DNA of 39,927 nucleotides from Methylovulum sp. Its GTDB lineage: Bacteria > Pseudomonadota > Gammaproteobacteria > Methylococcales > Methylomonadaceae. Below the pieces are notes generated by a model. That model was given only the letters and a program-made list of their open reading frames with translations, searched no databases and was not told where the DNA came from. The position numbers and the translations under genes were made by a program. The stretch lies in contig JAQTQZ010000031.1 in the NCBI GenBank assembly GCA_028712695.1, forward strand, positions 1-39,927, read 5' to 3'. The first letter of the stretch is position 1. Every line of letters begins with the position of its first letter. Positions 31,449 through 39,927 of this stretch are shown piece by piece.

Positions 31449-33389
31449 ATGAACCCTTATCAAAATTTACCACCAGAAGCTTTTTGGCGGACAGCGGTTG
31501 CTGATAAAAAACCGCATGAAATTAGCCCGATTTGGACGCCTAAATTTAAGCCAAATAAAAGGCACATTATTGCTACGGCAGGTTCGTGTTTTGCCCAACA
31601 CATCAGCAAAGCACTAGTGGCAAAAGGTTATAAATGGCTGGATGGCGAGCCTGCGCCCAAGGGGCTTTCCTTAAAATCACAACAGGAATTCAATTACGGG
31701 ATTTTTTCTTTCCGGACAGGAAATATTTATACCGCCGCCTTGCTCAAGCAATGGCTAGAGTGGGCATTAACGGACAAACCGGTACCCGATGAAGTTTGGC
31801 AGAGCGGAGGCCGTTTTTATGACCCATTTAGAACCGCTATTGAACCTGAAGGTTTTTATAGCCTTGAAGAAATGCAGGCATCAAGGAAGGAAACGCTCAA
31901 TGCCATCCGTGAGGTGTTGACGCAAACCAAATTGTTTATTTTTACCTTAGGCCTAACGGAAGCGTGGTTGAACACTGAACAGGGTTATGTCTACCCGATG
32001 TGTCCTGGGACGGTAGCAGGGGAATTTGATGCCAGTAAACACCAGTTTGTAAATTATACCCACCCGCAAATTACCCGTGATCTGCGCGAAGCGTTCGGCC
32101 TGATAAAAAAAATCAACCCAGGCATTAAATTCCTCCTCACTGTTTCGCCAGTGCCACTAACCGTCACGGCAACAGATAAACATGTGCTGGTGGCGACCAC
32201 TTATTCAAAGTCAACGCTGAGATCGGTCGCGGGTGACCTAGCCTCTGCTAGGGCTGATATCGATTATTTCCCTGCTTATGAATTGATCACCGGATTCCCT
32301 TTTCGCGGGATGTTTTTCAAAGAAAACTTAAGGAGCGTGGCACCGGAAGGTGTCAGCTTTGTTATGGACGCATTTTTTTCTTGTTTGGGTGCTGCTGAGT
32401 TAAAGAATAACAATATAGAAAAGGCACCAGGAACAATGTCTGCTACGGGCAATAACAAAACAACGGGACTCTGCAGACAACAAACTAAGCTACTTCCCTT
32501 GGAAGAATCAATTGCCGTAGTGGATCGTTTTATGGCATCCCGTAAAACGCAAAACCAATTAAACGGGCAAGTTAATCAAAACAATCTGAAAGGGTATGGA
32601 GAAGCAAAAAAAATTCCGCAGATAGTCCGTCAAGAATGGAATCGTAGGATAGCTAATAAATTTAGATTATCGAACACTGATTCAACAGCCACAGTAATTC
32701 AACAAATTCCTCGCGTAGTGTTTCAATATTGGGATAAAAAACCACCTAATGAAATTACAACATTGATAGATAGAAACCGTTTTTTGTGTAAAACAAATAA
32801 CATAGAACACAGGCTATTCGATGACATTACTGCCAGAAATCTTATTAAAGAATATTTTTCAGACGATGTATATCGTGCGTATGATTTATCGCCTCACCCA
32901 GCGATGAAATGTGATCTCTTCCGTTTATGTTATTTGTATCAATATGGTGGCTTTTACTTAGATGCCGATATGGTTTTTACCGAAAATTTAGCCCAGCTAT
33001 TTTCTATGAATACAGGGCTTGTTGTATTTAAGTGGCACACTCAAAATAGAATCACCATATTGAATGGCGTTATTGGCTCTGTGCCTGGATCTAAAATTAT
33101 TAGCTTTATCATAGATTCTTCTACAGCAAGTATGTTAAGTGCTTATAAGCAGAATCTTCTCAAAGCAATTAAGAATACTTTAGGGGTTTGTGGGCCAGTA
33201 CTCTTTACACGTGCCATTGGCACTTTTATAGCGCAAAATGAAAGCCAGGCAGAACTATCTATTACTGTCGAGCGTGTTGAAAATATGTATAAGCACTGGG
33301 TAAATAATGGGCCTGATTTCTTAAAAAAACCACTCGAATATAAAAACACTAATTTACATTGGTTTTTTGCAGGAAAGGACATTGAATGA
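31449..33389 (+). CDS. GSCFA-domain protein fused to a DXD glycosyltransferase (GT32-like)
   Basis: 646 residues. Residues about 1-315 are a GSCFA domain (SGNH-hydrolase-like): IATAGSCFAQHISKAL gives the name motif at 45-49, with QQEFNYGIFSFRTGNIYTAA, FIFTLGLTEAWLN and LLTVSPVPLTVTAT. A low-complexity linker (about 320-415) follows. The second domain starts IPRVVFQYWDKKPPNEI and has PAMKCDLFRLCYLYQYGGFY, then LDADMVF with the DXD at 505-507, the pattern of GT32-type sugar transferases (Gly_transf_sug), and GPVLFTRAIG. The linker and second domain are visibly more A/T-rich than the first, suggesting they were added by transfer. No signal peptide; cytoplasmic. It heads a set with an acyltransferase and a sulfotransferase, so polysaccharide or glycolipid modification is likely. 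The fusion order is unusual in my knowledge. Confidence 0.8.
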   Translation: MNPYQNLPPEAFWRTAVADKKPHEISPIWTPKFKPNKRHIIATAGSCFAQHISKALVAKGYKWLDGEPAPKGLSLKSQQEFNYGIFSFRTGNIYTAALLKQWLEWALTDKPVPDEVWQSGGRFYDPFRTAIEPEGFYSLEEMQASRKETLNAIREVLTQTKLFIFTLGLTEAWLNTEQGYVYPMCPGTVAGEFDASKHQFVNYTHPQITRDLREAFGLIKKINPGIKFLLTVSPVPLTVTATDKHVLVATTYSKSTLRSVAGDLASARADIDYFPAYELITGFPFRGMFFKENLRSVAPEGVSFVMDAFFSCLGAAELKNNNIEKAPGTMSATGNNKTTGLCRQQTKLLPLEESIAVVDRFMASRKTQNQLNGQVNQNNLKGYGEAKKIPQIVRQEWNRRIANKFRLSNTDSTATVIQQIPRVVFQYWDKKPPNEITTLIDRNRFLCKTNNIEHRLFDDITARNLIKEYFSDDVYRAYDLSPHPAMKCDLFRLCYLYQYGGFYLDADMVFTENLAQLFSMNTGLVVFKWHTQNRITILNGVIGSVPGSKIISFIIDSSTASMLSAYKQNLLKAIKNTLGVCGPVLFTRAIGTFIAQNESQAELSITVERVENMYKHWVNNGPDFLKKPLEYKNTNLHWFFAGKDIE

Positions 33390-33482
33390 AGATTCTCGGC
33401 CAAGTATTCAATATGCCAGTCTATTTTTTATCATATACATTGTAGCGCTATCAAAAGGCCTAACAAATCGAGAATAAATAAC

Positions 33483-34094
33483 ATGAGTGCTAACCCCAAA
33501 GTTTTAGTTGATGGCCAAAGTGTTTTTAAAATGGGATGTTCGGTATTGCATCCAAATTCAATTATAGAAGTACGCGGTGCAAATAATACGGTAGAAATTG
33601 GTGATAATGTCAAAGGAAGGGTTTCGATCAATATTCAAGGTGGTGGGAGTGAGGTTATTATTAAAGATAACGTTAATATTATGGGATTATTGAATGTGGT
33701 TATCCGACGTGGCTTTAGCTCCGTGGTGATAGGTGCAGAGAGCACTTTTCAGGGTTCAGTCCGTTTATTCAATCATGAACCAAATTCTATTGAGATAGGT
33801 CCGGATTGTATGTTTGCTGGCGATATTTTAGCGATGACCAGCGATATGCACGCTATATTCGACGCTGACAATATCCGCATCAATCCATCAGCGCCAATTA
33901 TCATCGGTAATCATGTGTGGATTGGTGCAGCAGTAAGGCTATTAAAGGGAGTCACTCTTGGAAATGGCTCGATTGTAGGGATGTCGTCTTTGGTTGTTAG
34001 GGGACAATACCCTGAAAATTGTATTGTTGCAGGTAATCCTGCTAAGGTGGTGCGCGAAAATATTCTCTGGACTAGAGCTATTCCTATGGCATAA
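33483..34094 (+). CDS. Hexapeptide-repeat (left-handed beta-helix) acyltransferase
   Basis: 203 residues with the six-residue repeats of left-handed beta-helix transferases, first irregular (NSIIEVRGANNTVEIGDNVK, DNVNIMGLLNVVI) then regular: PIIIGNHVWIGAAVRLLKGV, LGNGSIVGMSSLVVRG, ENCIVAGNPAKVVRENI. The IGNHVWIGxxVxxLxGV-IGxxSxVGAxSxV-GNPAK ending is typical of O-acetyltransferases of the CysE/WbbJ/LpxA superfamily acting on sugars; the usual His of the catalytic site may be the one in TSDMHAIF. A/T-rich like the end of the previous gene, 93 bases away. It probably acetylates a sugar of the glycan made by this locus. Confidence 0.8.
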   Translation: MSANPKVLVDGQSVFKMGCSVLHPNSIIEVRGANNTVEIGDNVKGRVSINIQGGGSEVIIKDNVNIMGLLNVVIRRGFSSVVIGAESTFQGSVRLFNHEPNSIEIGPDCMFAGDILAMTSDMHAIFDADNIRINPSAPIIIGNHVWIGAAVRLLKGVTLGNGSIVGMSSLVVRGQYPENCIVAGNPAKVVRENILWTRAIPMA

Positions 34095-34139
34095 AAAGCC
34101 ATTAATTTAGCTGTATATTTTAAAAACTTATTATCCGCT

Positions 34140-34916
34140 ATGAACAAAATCCCCTTCCTCTTTACCAATCCCGTCCTTAATTTGGCACGGCTCCAGGCAA
34201 TAGAAGCGATGCCCGAACCTCGAAGCCGTTACATTATGGCGATAACACCCCGGTCAGGCAGCACCTATCTTTGTGACATGATGATGAAAACCAAACGGCT
34301 GGGAATGCCAGAAGAAGTGCTTGGGCAACTTTCTATTCCAGGCAGGCTGAAAAATATCCCTGGCCGCACACCGGAAGAATATATCCGTAATGCCAGCCGT
34401 GTTAAGAGAACGGCAAATAATGTTGCAGGTATTAAAGCAAGCTGGTTTCAATTTGAAAATTTTATCGAGGCCATGGATGACCATTCTTATTTGACTGGCT
34501 TCAAATATATTTATCTGACACGGCGTGATCTTGCCGCCCAAGCCGTTTCGCTATACAAGGCAACGGCATCGTCAGTATTTCATACCGATAAACAGCACGG
34601 CGGCGAAGCAATCAACCAACTTAACGCGCTAGAATACGATTATGAGGCAATAAAACATTGGTACGCACACCTAGTCGTCCAAGAAAAGGGGTGGCAGCGT
34701 TATTTTTATAACCGGCGTATTTTCCCCTTGCATATCACTTATGAAGAGTTAGAAGACGATATGCTCGGGGTGTTAAAGCGTATTGCCTCGTATGTCGCTG
34801 TTGATCCGGCTAACATTGCAATGCCTGAAGCTGACTCCGTCTTCAAAAAGATTAGCGATGACCGCAATGCCGAATGGGCGCGGCGTTTTGTTACCGAGTC
34901 GTCGATAAATGATTAG
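34140..34916 (+). CDS. Stf0-like sulfotransferase
   Basis: 258 residues. YIMAITPRSGSTYLCDMM (residues 31-48) is the 5'-phosphosulfate-binding loop of PAPS-dependent sulfotransferases in the form found in the Stf0 family. IKASWFQFENF and FKYIYLTRRDLAAQAVSLYK contain the 3'-phosphate-binding Arg/Ser region, and HITYEELEDDMLGVLKRI follows as in trehalose 2-sulfotransferase Stf0. The protein is cytosolic and transfers sulfate from PAPS to a sugar hydroxyl. Its position after a glycosyltransferase fusion and an acetyltransferase suggests a sulfated glycan or glycolipid. The acceptor is unknown. Only 45 bases separate it from the acyltransferase. Confidence 0.85.
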   Translation: MNKIPFLFTNPVLNLARLQAIEAMPEPRSRYIMAITPRSGSTYLCDMMMKTKRLGMPEEVLGQLSIPGRLKNIPGRTPEEYIRNASRVKRTANNVAGIKASWFQFENFIEAMDDHSYLTGFKYIYLTRRDLAAQAVSLYKATASSVFHTDKQHGGEAINQLNALEYDYEAIKHWYAHLVVQEKGWQRYFYNRRIFPLHITYEELEDDMLGVLKRIASYVAVDPANIAMPEADSVFKKISDDRNAEWARRFVTESSIND

Positions 34917-34973
34917 GGCTTGCGTACTACGTTGCAAATCGCCATATTATCAGACTGACAGGGACTAATTATC

Positions 34974-36443
34974 ATGGGAATTCTGAGCCTGCTGCTTTGG
35001 ACACCAGCAGCTGGTGTGTTGCTCTTAGTCCTGACGCCTAGCCAAAATACGCAAATTATCCGGTTGCTTGCCCATCTATTTACTACAGTGGCCTTTTTGG
35101 TGAGCTGTTTTTTGCTGATTCAGTACGATCCCCATAATTCGGCATTGCAGTTTAGTGAGTATTTCCCTGTCAATCCTGATTTAGGCAGTGCTTATGCGCT
35201 GGGTGTCGATGGCCTGTCGATGCCGATGTTGATGTTGGCTACTTTGCTCACAGCCGTTGCATTACTGGCGTCATTGACTATTTCCTTCAGTGTCAAAGGC
35301 TATCACATCTGCATTTTGTTGCTTGAATTTGGCATGTTGGGCGTTTTTTTGGCTCAAGATTGGGCGTTGTTTTATATTTTTTGGGAAGTTACTTTAATCC
35401 CGCTGTTTTTTTTGATCGGCCGCTGGGGGGGCAAGCGTCGGCATGTCGCCAGCCTTAATTTTGTGCTGTATACGATGGGTGGTTCGGTGTTTATGCTGAT
35501 TAGTTTACTGGCGGTTAGCCGCTACGATCTGCAGCATGGCGGTTCGTTAATGACGTCGATGCAACAAGCCGCCCAAGATATGCCGCTGTATGAACAGGTG
35601 TTGGTGCTCGTCGGGTTTCTGTTGGGTTTTGGCGTTAAACTACCTATTTTTCCGCTCCATGGCTGGCTGCCGTTAGCGCATGTTGAAGCGCCCAGTCCGG
35701 TCAGCATTTTGCTGTCAGGGATTTTGTTAAAAATGGGGGCTTATGGTTTGCTGCGTGTTGTCGTTATGTTGCCGGAAGCAGCGCTGCTGTTGCAGCCACT
35801 GTTAGTTTTTCTGGCGCTATTCGGGATGCTTTACGGTGGTTTGCTGGCTTGGCGGCAACGTAATCTTAAAGCCATGGTTGCCTATTCTTCGATCAGTCAC
35901 ATGGGCATTGTGTTATTAGGCATTGCCAGTTTGAATGAAGCGGGACTTAACGGCGCCGTGTTACAAATGACGGCGCATGGCTTGATTGCGGGTGCGCTAT
36001 TTTTGCTGATTGGCCTGCTTTATCAGCGTACACAGACCTTGGATATTCAAGATTACAGCTCGCTGCTACAGGTCATGCCGCGTTTTGCGTTGATGATGAT
36101 CTTAACTTTATTCGCGGCAATGGGCTTGCCTGGCTTTGTCGGCTTCATTGCTGAATTGTATGTGTTAATCGGTTGTATGCAAAAATGGCAGTGGTTATCC
36201 GTGTTTTTTGGTATCAGTATCTTGATTACGGCGGCTTACTTAATCCGCACCCTGAGTTTGTTGTTTACTGGGCCGGTAAAACCGAAGATGCAGGCGTTGG
36301 ATGATTTGCGCTTTTCTGAATTACTGGCCTCAGGCATACTTGTCGGTGGTATCGTCTTATTGGGTTTGCTGCCAGCCCGCTGGATTGACTTGTCTGCTAC
36401 GACAATCGCACAGTTTAACAACTTGATCAAACAGCGGGTTTGA
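34974..36443 (+). CDS. NuoM-like proton-translocating subunit, DabB-type partner
   Basis: 489 residues, about 13-14 membrane helices. FWEVTLIPLFFLIGRWGG holds the conserved Glu in helix 5, GFGVKLPIFPLHGWLPLAHV the helix-7 Lys, and SILLSGILLKMGAYGLLRVV the helix-8 Lys of NuoM/Mrp antiporter subunits, so the ion path is intact. RNLKAMVAYSSISHMGIVLL is also typical. There are no other Nuo subunits around. Immediately after it (12 bases) is the DabA-like gene, the arrangement of DAB-type carbon uptake, where a Proton_antipo_M protein (DabB) is paired with DUF2309. Here the partner is closer to NuoM than to NuoL. It should couple the proton gradient to CO2 conversion. Confidence 0.85.
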   Translation: MGILSLLLWTPAAGVLLLVLTPSQNTQIIRLLAHLFTTVAFLVSCFLLIQYDPHNSALQFSEYFPVNPDLGSAYALGVDGLSMPMLMLATLLTAVALLASLTISFSVKGYHICILLLEFGMLGVFLAQDWALFYIFWEVTLIPLFFLIGRWGGKRRHVASLNFVLYTMGGSVFMLISLLAVSRYDLQHGGSLMTSMQQAAQDMPLYEQVLVLVGFLLGFGVKLPIFPLHGWLPLAHVEAPSPVSILLSGILLKMGAYGLLRVVVMLPEAALLLQPLLVFLALFGMLYGGLLAWRQRNLKAMVAYSSISHMGIVLLGIASLNEAGLNGAVLQMTAHGLIAGALFLLIGLLYQRTQTLDIQDYSSLLQVMPRFALMMILTLFAAMGLPGFVGFIAELYVLIGCMQKWQWLSVFFGISILITAAYLIRTLSLLFTGPVKPKMQALDDLRFSELLASGILVGGIVLLGLLPARWIDLSATTIAQFNNLIKQRV

Positions 36444-36455
36444 TAGGATCGCCCG

Positions 36456-39400
36456 ATGCAGGAATCACCGTTAAAGCACACGCAATACCGAGCCCAACTT
36501 ACTGAAATACTGAATCATTTCGGTCATGTCCTGCCAGGGCAAGGGCCGATTCTTGATTTCGTCCATCACAACCCGCTACACGGTTACCAGCATTTACCTT
36601 TTGCAGAAGCATTGGTACGCTCTGAAAGTTTGACCGGTGTTTGTGGTTATTTGCCGGAAAGCGAAAACCGCCGTTTTTACCAACAAGGCCGTATCAATGA
36701 CAGCGACCTGGACGCCGCGTTTGCCTATTATCCCGCTCTGCAGGCAGAGCAGCCGGTTGTGGGGAAAGTGAAAACCCCAACCATTACGCGCAAAGCCATT
36801 TACCGGGTTGCCCTACAGGTCGATCTGTCAGCCATCAGTGCCAGCCAACTACGGTGGCAAAATCAGGGGTTAAATGCCCTAGAGGTTGTACAAGCAGATG
36901 TGCCTGCAATCACGCGCCGCCAATTATTGGCAGATAGCGATGAGCGGACGGTAGTCAGGTGTTTATGGGATAGCATTTTAACCAAATTGGCGCAGGATCC
37001 CGTCGTCCTGCATCCGGAAATGATGCTGGATTTATCACTGGATGAGGCTGAAAACTGGTTGGCTCAATACCAAGTGTCCGACCACGGTGCATCGATCCAT
37101 GCCCATACGCAACAACAAGCCAGCCAAGCGCTTGATGAATCATTTGCCGAGATTGGTGGCAGCATCAGCTTGCGCGGTTTTGTCCTCGCCTTGAGTGGTG
37201 TTGACATCCTTGATTCCGTGCGTCCACAACTGATACGTAGCTGTGCTTCGGTACTCGATGAAGGTGTCGCTGCTTGGCACAATCCTGAATGTAGCCGTAT
37301 GGGGCTTTACCGTGGCTGGCGTGCAGCGATCCGGTATGACGCCAATCTTTTTCTGCATCAGTTGCCTGACTGGCAAAACAGCATTGCCGAATTGCCGGAC
37401 GATGCACTGGACACTATTATCCTGCAACTGACCCGGTTAGGCATACCCCAAGCGCAATGGGCAGGTTATTTGCAGCGGCTAGCATTGGAATTGCCTGGCT
37501 GGTCAGGCATGATCAACTGGCGACAACAGCATCCTGAGTATCAAACAACAAATGATATGCTGCCGACACTGGCAGATTATCTGGCAATCCGGCTCACCTT
37601 GGACCGTTTATGGTTAAATCAGGTCTGCCATGATTTATGGAAGGTTGACGCCAAGGTGAGTTCGCTACGCACCTATTTCCATAAAAATCTGTCTGAATTT
37701 TTGGTACGTAAACACCTGTATCGGGGAGATTTACCGGAATACCTGACGCAAAAGGCAGAAGCCCTAATCATTCGCGCCGGCTCTGAGCGGCAGTGCCGTT
37801 CGGATTGGCAGCACCTCGCCGATTTGATATTAACGTGGCAACTTAGTCCAATGGCTAGCGGCGCAGAAAACCAGCCAGAAAACAGCGGGTGGCGGTTATT
37901 TCGGCTTTGCCAGCATTTAGGGCTGGATGCCGCACAAGTACAAGTATTGGACAAAGCTGATTTGTTGGCGATGTTGGCGGTGCTGGATGAGTTTAATATA
38001 ACTGAGCGTGCTAAAGTTTGGCTTTATGCGTATGAACGCCATTACCGAGATGATTTGTTTCAGGCTTTGCAAGCCAATCACCGGCGAGGACGTTGGTTTA
38101 AACGTGACATGCGGCCTGAAGCGCAACTCATTTTCTGCATGGATGACCGGGAAGAAGGTTTTCGCCGCCATCTCGAAGAGCATAATCCAGCCCTTGAAAC
38201 GCTGGGGGCGGCCGGATTTTTCGGCATTGCGATCGATTATCAAGGGTTGGATGACGATAAGGTAACGCCACTGTGCCCAATAGCTGTCACCCCGTCCCAT
38301 GAAGTGCATGAACAGGCCAGGGAGGCCTTATTGCGCCATAACAAAGGCCGTAAGATCAAGCAGCACATAAATACTTTAGCGTATCAGGGCTTAAGGCGTA
38401 ACCCGCTATTAGCTTATCCATTGATCAATGCCGTTGCGCCTGTGGCGTTGACCGGATTATTGGGCAAAGTATTGGCGCCAAAATTATGGCATCGGGTAGT
38501 CACCAGCATCACACAATTAGTCTCGCCTGCAGTCAACACCCAAGTGTCGCTTGGCAATGTTGACATGGTAGCCGAACATGCCAAGCCCGGCTTTACCGAC
38601 GATGAACAGACTGACCGCGTGGCTGGCTTTCTACGAAATGTAGGTTTAATGGGTGGTTTTGCTGAATGGGTCGTGCTGATGGGACATGGCTCTAGCAGCC
38701 AAAATAATCCGCACCTCGCGGCTTATGACTGCGGTGCTTGTAGCGGCCGCCATGATGGGCCGAATGCGCGGGTGTTTGCAGCGATGGCAAACCGTCCCGA
38801 AATACGTAAGCGGTTAGCTGGGCGTGGCATTGATATTCCTGCCGACACGTTGTTTATCGGCGCCGACCACAACACGTGTAATGAAGAAATAACTTGGTAC
38901 GATCTCTACGATATGCCTGTAGAACGCTTAGCCGCAGTCAAAAAATTGCAACAGGAGTTAAGCCATGCGCAACGGATGACGGCTCATGAGCGTTGCCGTC
39001 GCTTAGCTTCCGCACCACTTAAGCCAACACCCGCGCAGGCACTGGCGCATGTTCAAGAACGTGCAGTGGACTTTTCACAGGTGCGCCCTGAATTGGGGCA
39101 TGCCACCAATGCGGCCGCCGTTATTGGCCGCCGTGCGTTGACACAAGGGTTGTTTCTTGACCGGCGCGTGTTTCTGATTTCTTATGATCCGACCCAAGAT
39201 GCTGATGGCACCATACTAGAAGCTATTTTGCTGGCGGTGGTTCCTGTCGTGTCGGGCGTTAATCTGGAATATTACTTTTCTACCGTGAATAACGACTATT
39301 ACGGTTGCGGTACAAAAACACCACATAACATCACTGGTCTATTTGGCGTGATGGAAGGGACGGGTAGCGATTTGCGTACCGGTTTGCCCAAGCAAATGGT

Positions 39401-39689
39401 TGAAATCCACGAAGCCATGCGTCTGCAAATTGTCATTGAAGCTAAAACCACCGTGCTGGAGAGCATTTATGGTCGTCAGCCAAGCCTCCGCGAACTTATC
39501 GCCGGTCATTGGGTGCATTTGAGCGTTGAAGAGCCCGACACCGGAGCGGTTTTTACATTCAATCCGGAGACGGGTTTTGAACCTTGGCAAGCAGGCCAGC
39601 AAGCGCTACAAATATACCCAACTTCAGCGGACTGTTATCAGAATCAGTCACAACCTATCCCACCTGCATTAATTAAACAAGCCGAGTAA
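36456..39689 (+). CDS. dabA: DUF2309/UPF0753 protein, DabA-type inorganic carbon transporter subunit
   Basis: 1077 residues. The N-terminus has GHVLPGQGPILDFVHHNPLH, a DUF2309 hallmark. The zinc ligands of the carbonic-anhydrase-like centre are visible: LIFCMDDREEG (Cys561, Asp563), VLMGHGSSSQNNP (His744) and AYDCGACSGRHDGPNAR (Cys759). The spacings (2 between the first pair, 15 between His and Cys) equal those I recall for Halothiobacillus DabA (C351, D353, H524, C539). ISYDPTQDADG and VVPVVSGVNLEYYFSTVNN follow. It is longer than the roughly 830-residue prototype. The protein sits on the cytoplasmic face and should hydrate CO2 to bicarbonate with energy from its membrane partner. An AGGA site precedes the start. 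Confidence 0.92.
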   Translation: MQESPLKHTQYRAQLTEILNHFGHVLPGQGPILDFVHHNPLHGYQHLPFAEALVRSESLTGVCGYLPESENRRFYQQGRINDSDLDAAFAYYPALQAEQPVVGKVKTPTITRKAIYRVALQVDLSAISASQLRWQNQGLNALEVVQADVPAITRRQLLADSDERTVVRCLWDSILTKLAQDPVVLHPEMMLDLSLDEAENWLAQYQVSDHGASIHAHTQQQASQALDESFAEIGGSISLRGFVLALSGVDILDSVRPQLIRSCASVLDEGVAAWHNPECSRMGLYRGWRAAIRYDANLFLHQLPDWQNSIAELPDDALDTIILQLTRLGIPQAQWAGYLQRLALELPGWSGMINWRQQHPEYQTTNDMLPTLADYLAIRLTLDRLWLNQVCHDLWKVDAKVSSLRTYFHKNLSEFLVRKHLYRGDLPEYLTQKAEALIIRAGSERQCRSDWQHLADLILTWQLSPMASGAENQPENSGWRLFRLCQHLGLDAAQVQVLDKADLLAMLAVLDEFNITERAKVWLYAYERHYRDDLFQALQANHRRGRWFKRDMRPEAQLIFCMDDREEGFRRHLEEHNPALETLGAAGFFGIAIDYQGLDDDKVTPLCPIAVTPSHEVHEQAREALLRHNKGRKIKQHINTLAYQGLRRNPLLAYPLINAVAPVALTGLLGKVLAPKLWHRVVTSITQLVSPAVNTQVSLGNVDMVAEHAKPGFTDDEQTDRVAGFLRNVGLMGGFAEWVVLMGHGSSSQNNPHLAAYDCGACSGRHDGPNARVFAAMANRPEIRKRLAGRGIDIPADTLFIGADHNTCNEEITWYDLYDMPVERLAAVKKLQQELSHAQRMTAHERCRRLASAPLKPTPAQALAHVQERAVDFSQVRPELGHATNAAAVIGRRALTQGLFLDRRVFLISYDPTQDADGTILEAILLAVVPVVSGVNLEYYFSTVNNDYYGCGTKTPHNITGLFGVMEGTGSDLRTGLPKQMVEIHEAMRLQIVIEAKTTVLESIYGRQPSLRELIAGHWVHLSVEEPDTGAVFTFNPETGFEPWQAGQQALQIYPTSADCYQNQSQPIPPALIKQAE

Positions 39690-39927
39690 AAAATCTGCTA
39701 CCTAAATATCAGTTTCCGGATAGAAGAAACAACGTGCGGGAAGTGGTAGTCCCATAAGCCACAAATTAGGCAATTGCAAAGACATTTGTCTGGCAATGGC
39801 GGGTTGGGATATGGAATGCAGCGCGTGCCGTGCGGGCATGGCCACTGGAAGCGGAGGCCCGTCCAGGTTCCATGGCCGGACGGCGTATAAGCCAACCGGT
39901 TGCAACGGTTGGATGCCCATCGAGCCG
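39690..39927. other. 238 bases at the right edge, nothing identified
   Basis: A minus-strand open frame of 72 codons (MGIQPLQPVGLYAVRPWNLD at its start, near 39920) has no recognised family. No terminator-like hairpin with a T-run was found after dabA. CAACCGGTTGCAACGGTTG near 39892 is a small internal repeat. Confidence 0.5.

Noticed and set aside
39702-39920. 72-codon minus-strand open frame at the right edge
   Set aside because: No recognised family, no ribosome binding site visible and Pro/Leu-rich composition; kept only as a note.

Overview
The window looks like a chromosomal segment of a gammaproteobacterium. The gene content fits a methanotroph-like relative (Methylococcales): a complete Entner-Doudoroff set (zwf, edd, eda) next to citrate synthase, a DabA/DUF2309-type inorganic-carbon uptake gene with a NuoM-like partner, and pgi beside a dead second zwf. 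No methane or methanol oxidation gene is present, so the placement is an inference. No rRNA, tRNA or CRISPR array was seen.

Layout. 1-2650 is decayed: transposase remnants, a glycoside hydrolase pseudogene, and a small minus-strand cluster of exported and thiol-redox proteins. 2778-5414 holds a deiodinase-like thiol protein, a DoxX-like membrane protein and an SRPBCC protein on the minus strand, divergent from a TetR regulator with two inverted-repeat operators between. 5490-7723 is a decaying minus-strand operon: DUF547 protein, truncated SMP-30-like propeller, frameshifted SDR. 7724-8406 is non-coding and carries a MITE-like element. 8407-13919 is a plus-strand operon: a TVP38-flavoprotein fusion followed by pstS, pstC, pstA and pstB. 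14187-17783 is a minus-strand group (TfoX-like, SRPBCC, SDR, AhpD-like, dead Old Yellow Enzyme) divergent from a LysR gene broken by an early TGA. 17824-20418 has a damaged CopZ-like Zn/Fe-S protein, pgi and a zwf remnant.

20489-21644 reads as a small integron cassette array without an integrase: two small membrane-protein genes, each followed by an attC-like palindrome. After it come a secreted repeat protein (21746-23143) and a degraded ISAzo13-like transposase. 23927-29418 is the carbon core: zwf, edd, eda, gltA. Glucose 6-phosphate from Pgi would be oxidised by Zwf, dehydrated by Edd and cleaved by Eda to pyruvate and glyceraldehyde 3-phosphate, with GltA passing acetyl-CoA into the TCA cycle. 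No 6-phosphogluconolactonase gene is in the window.

29558-34916 carries an orphan BatD-like protein and then a surface-modification set: a GSCFA-glycosyltransferase fusion, a hexapeptide acyltransferase and a Stf0-like sulfotransferase. 34974-39689 is the NuoM-like/DabA pair, presumably an energy-coupled CO2/bicarbonate accumulation system.

Points most worth a second look: the integrase-less attC array, the GSCFA-glycosyltransferase fusion with its acyl- and sulfotransferase neighbours, the TVP38-flavoprotein heading a pst operon, the deiodinase-like protein with Cys at the selenocysteine position, the replacement of a zwf-pgi operon copy by a different zwf, and a 19-bp motif found at four places beside broken genes.
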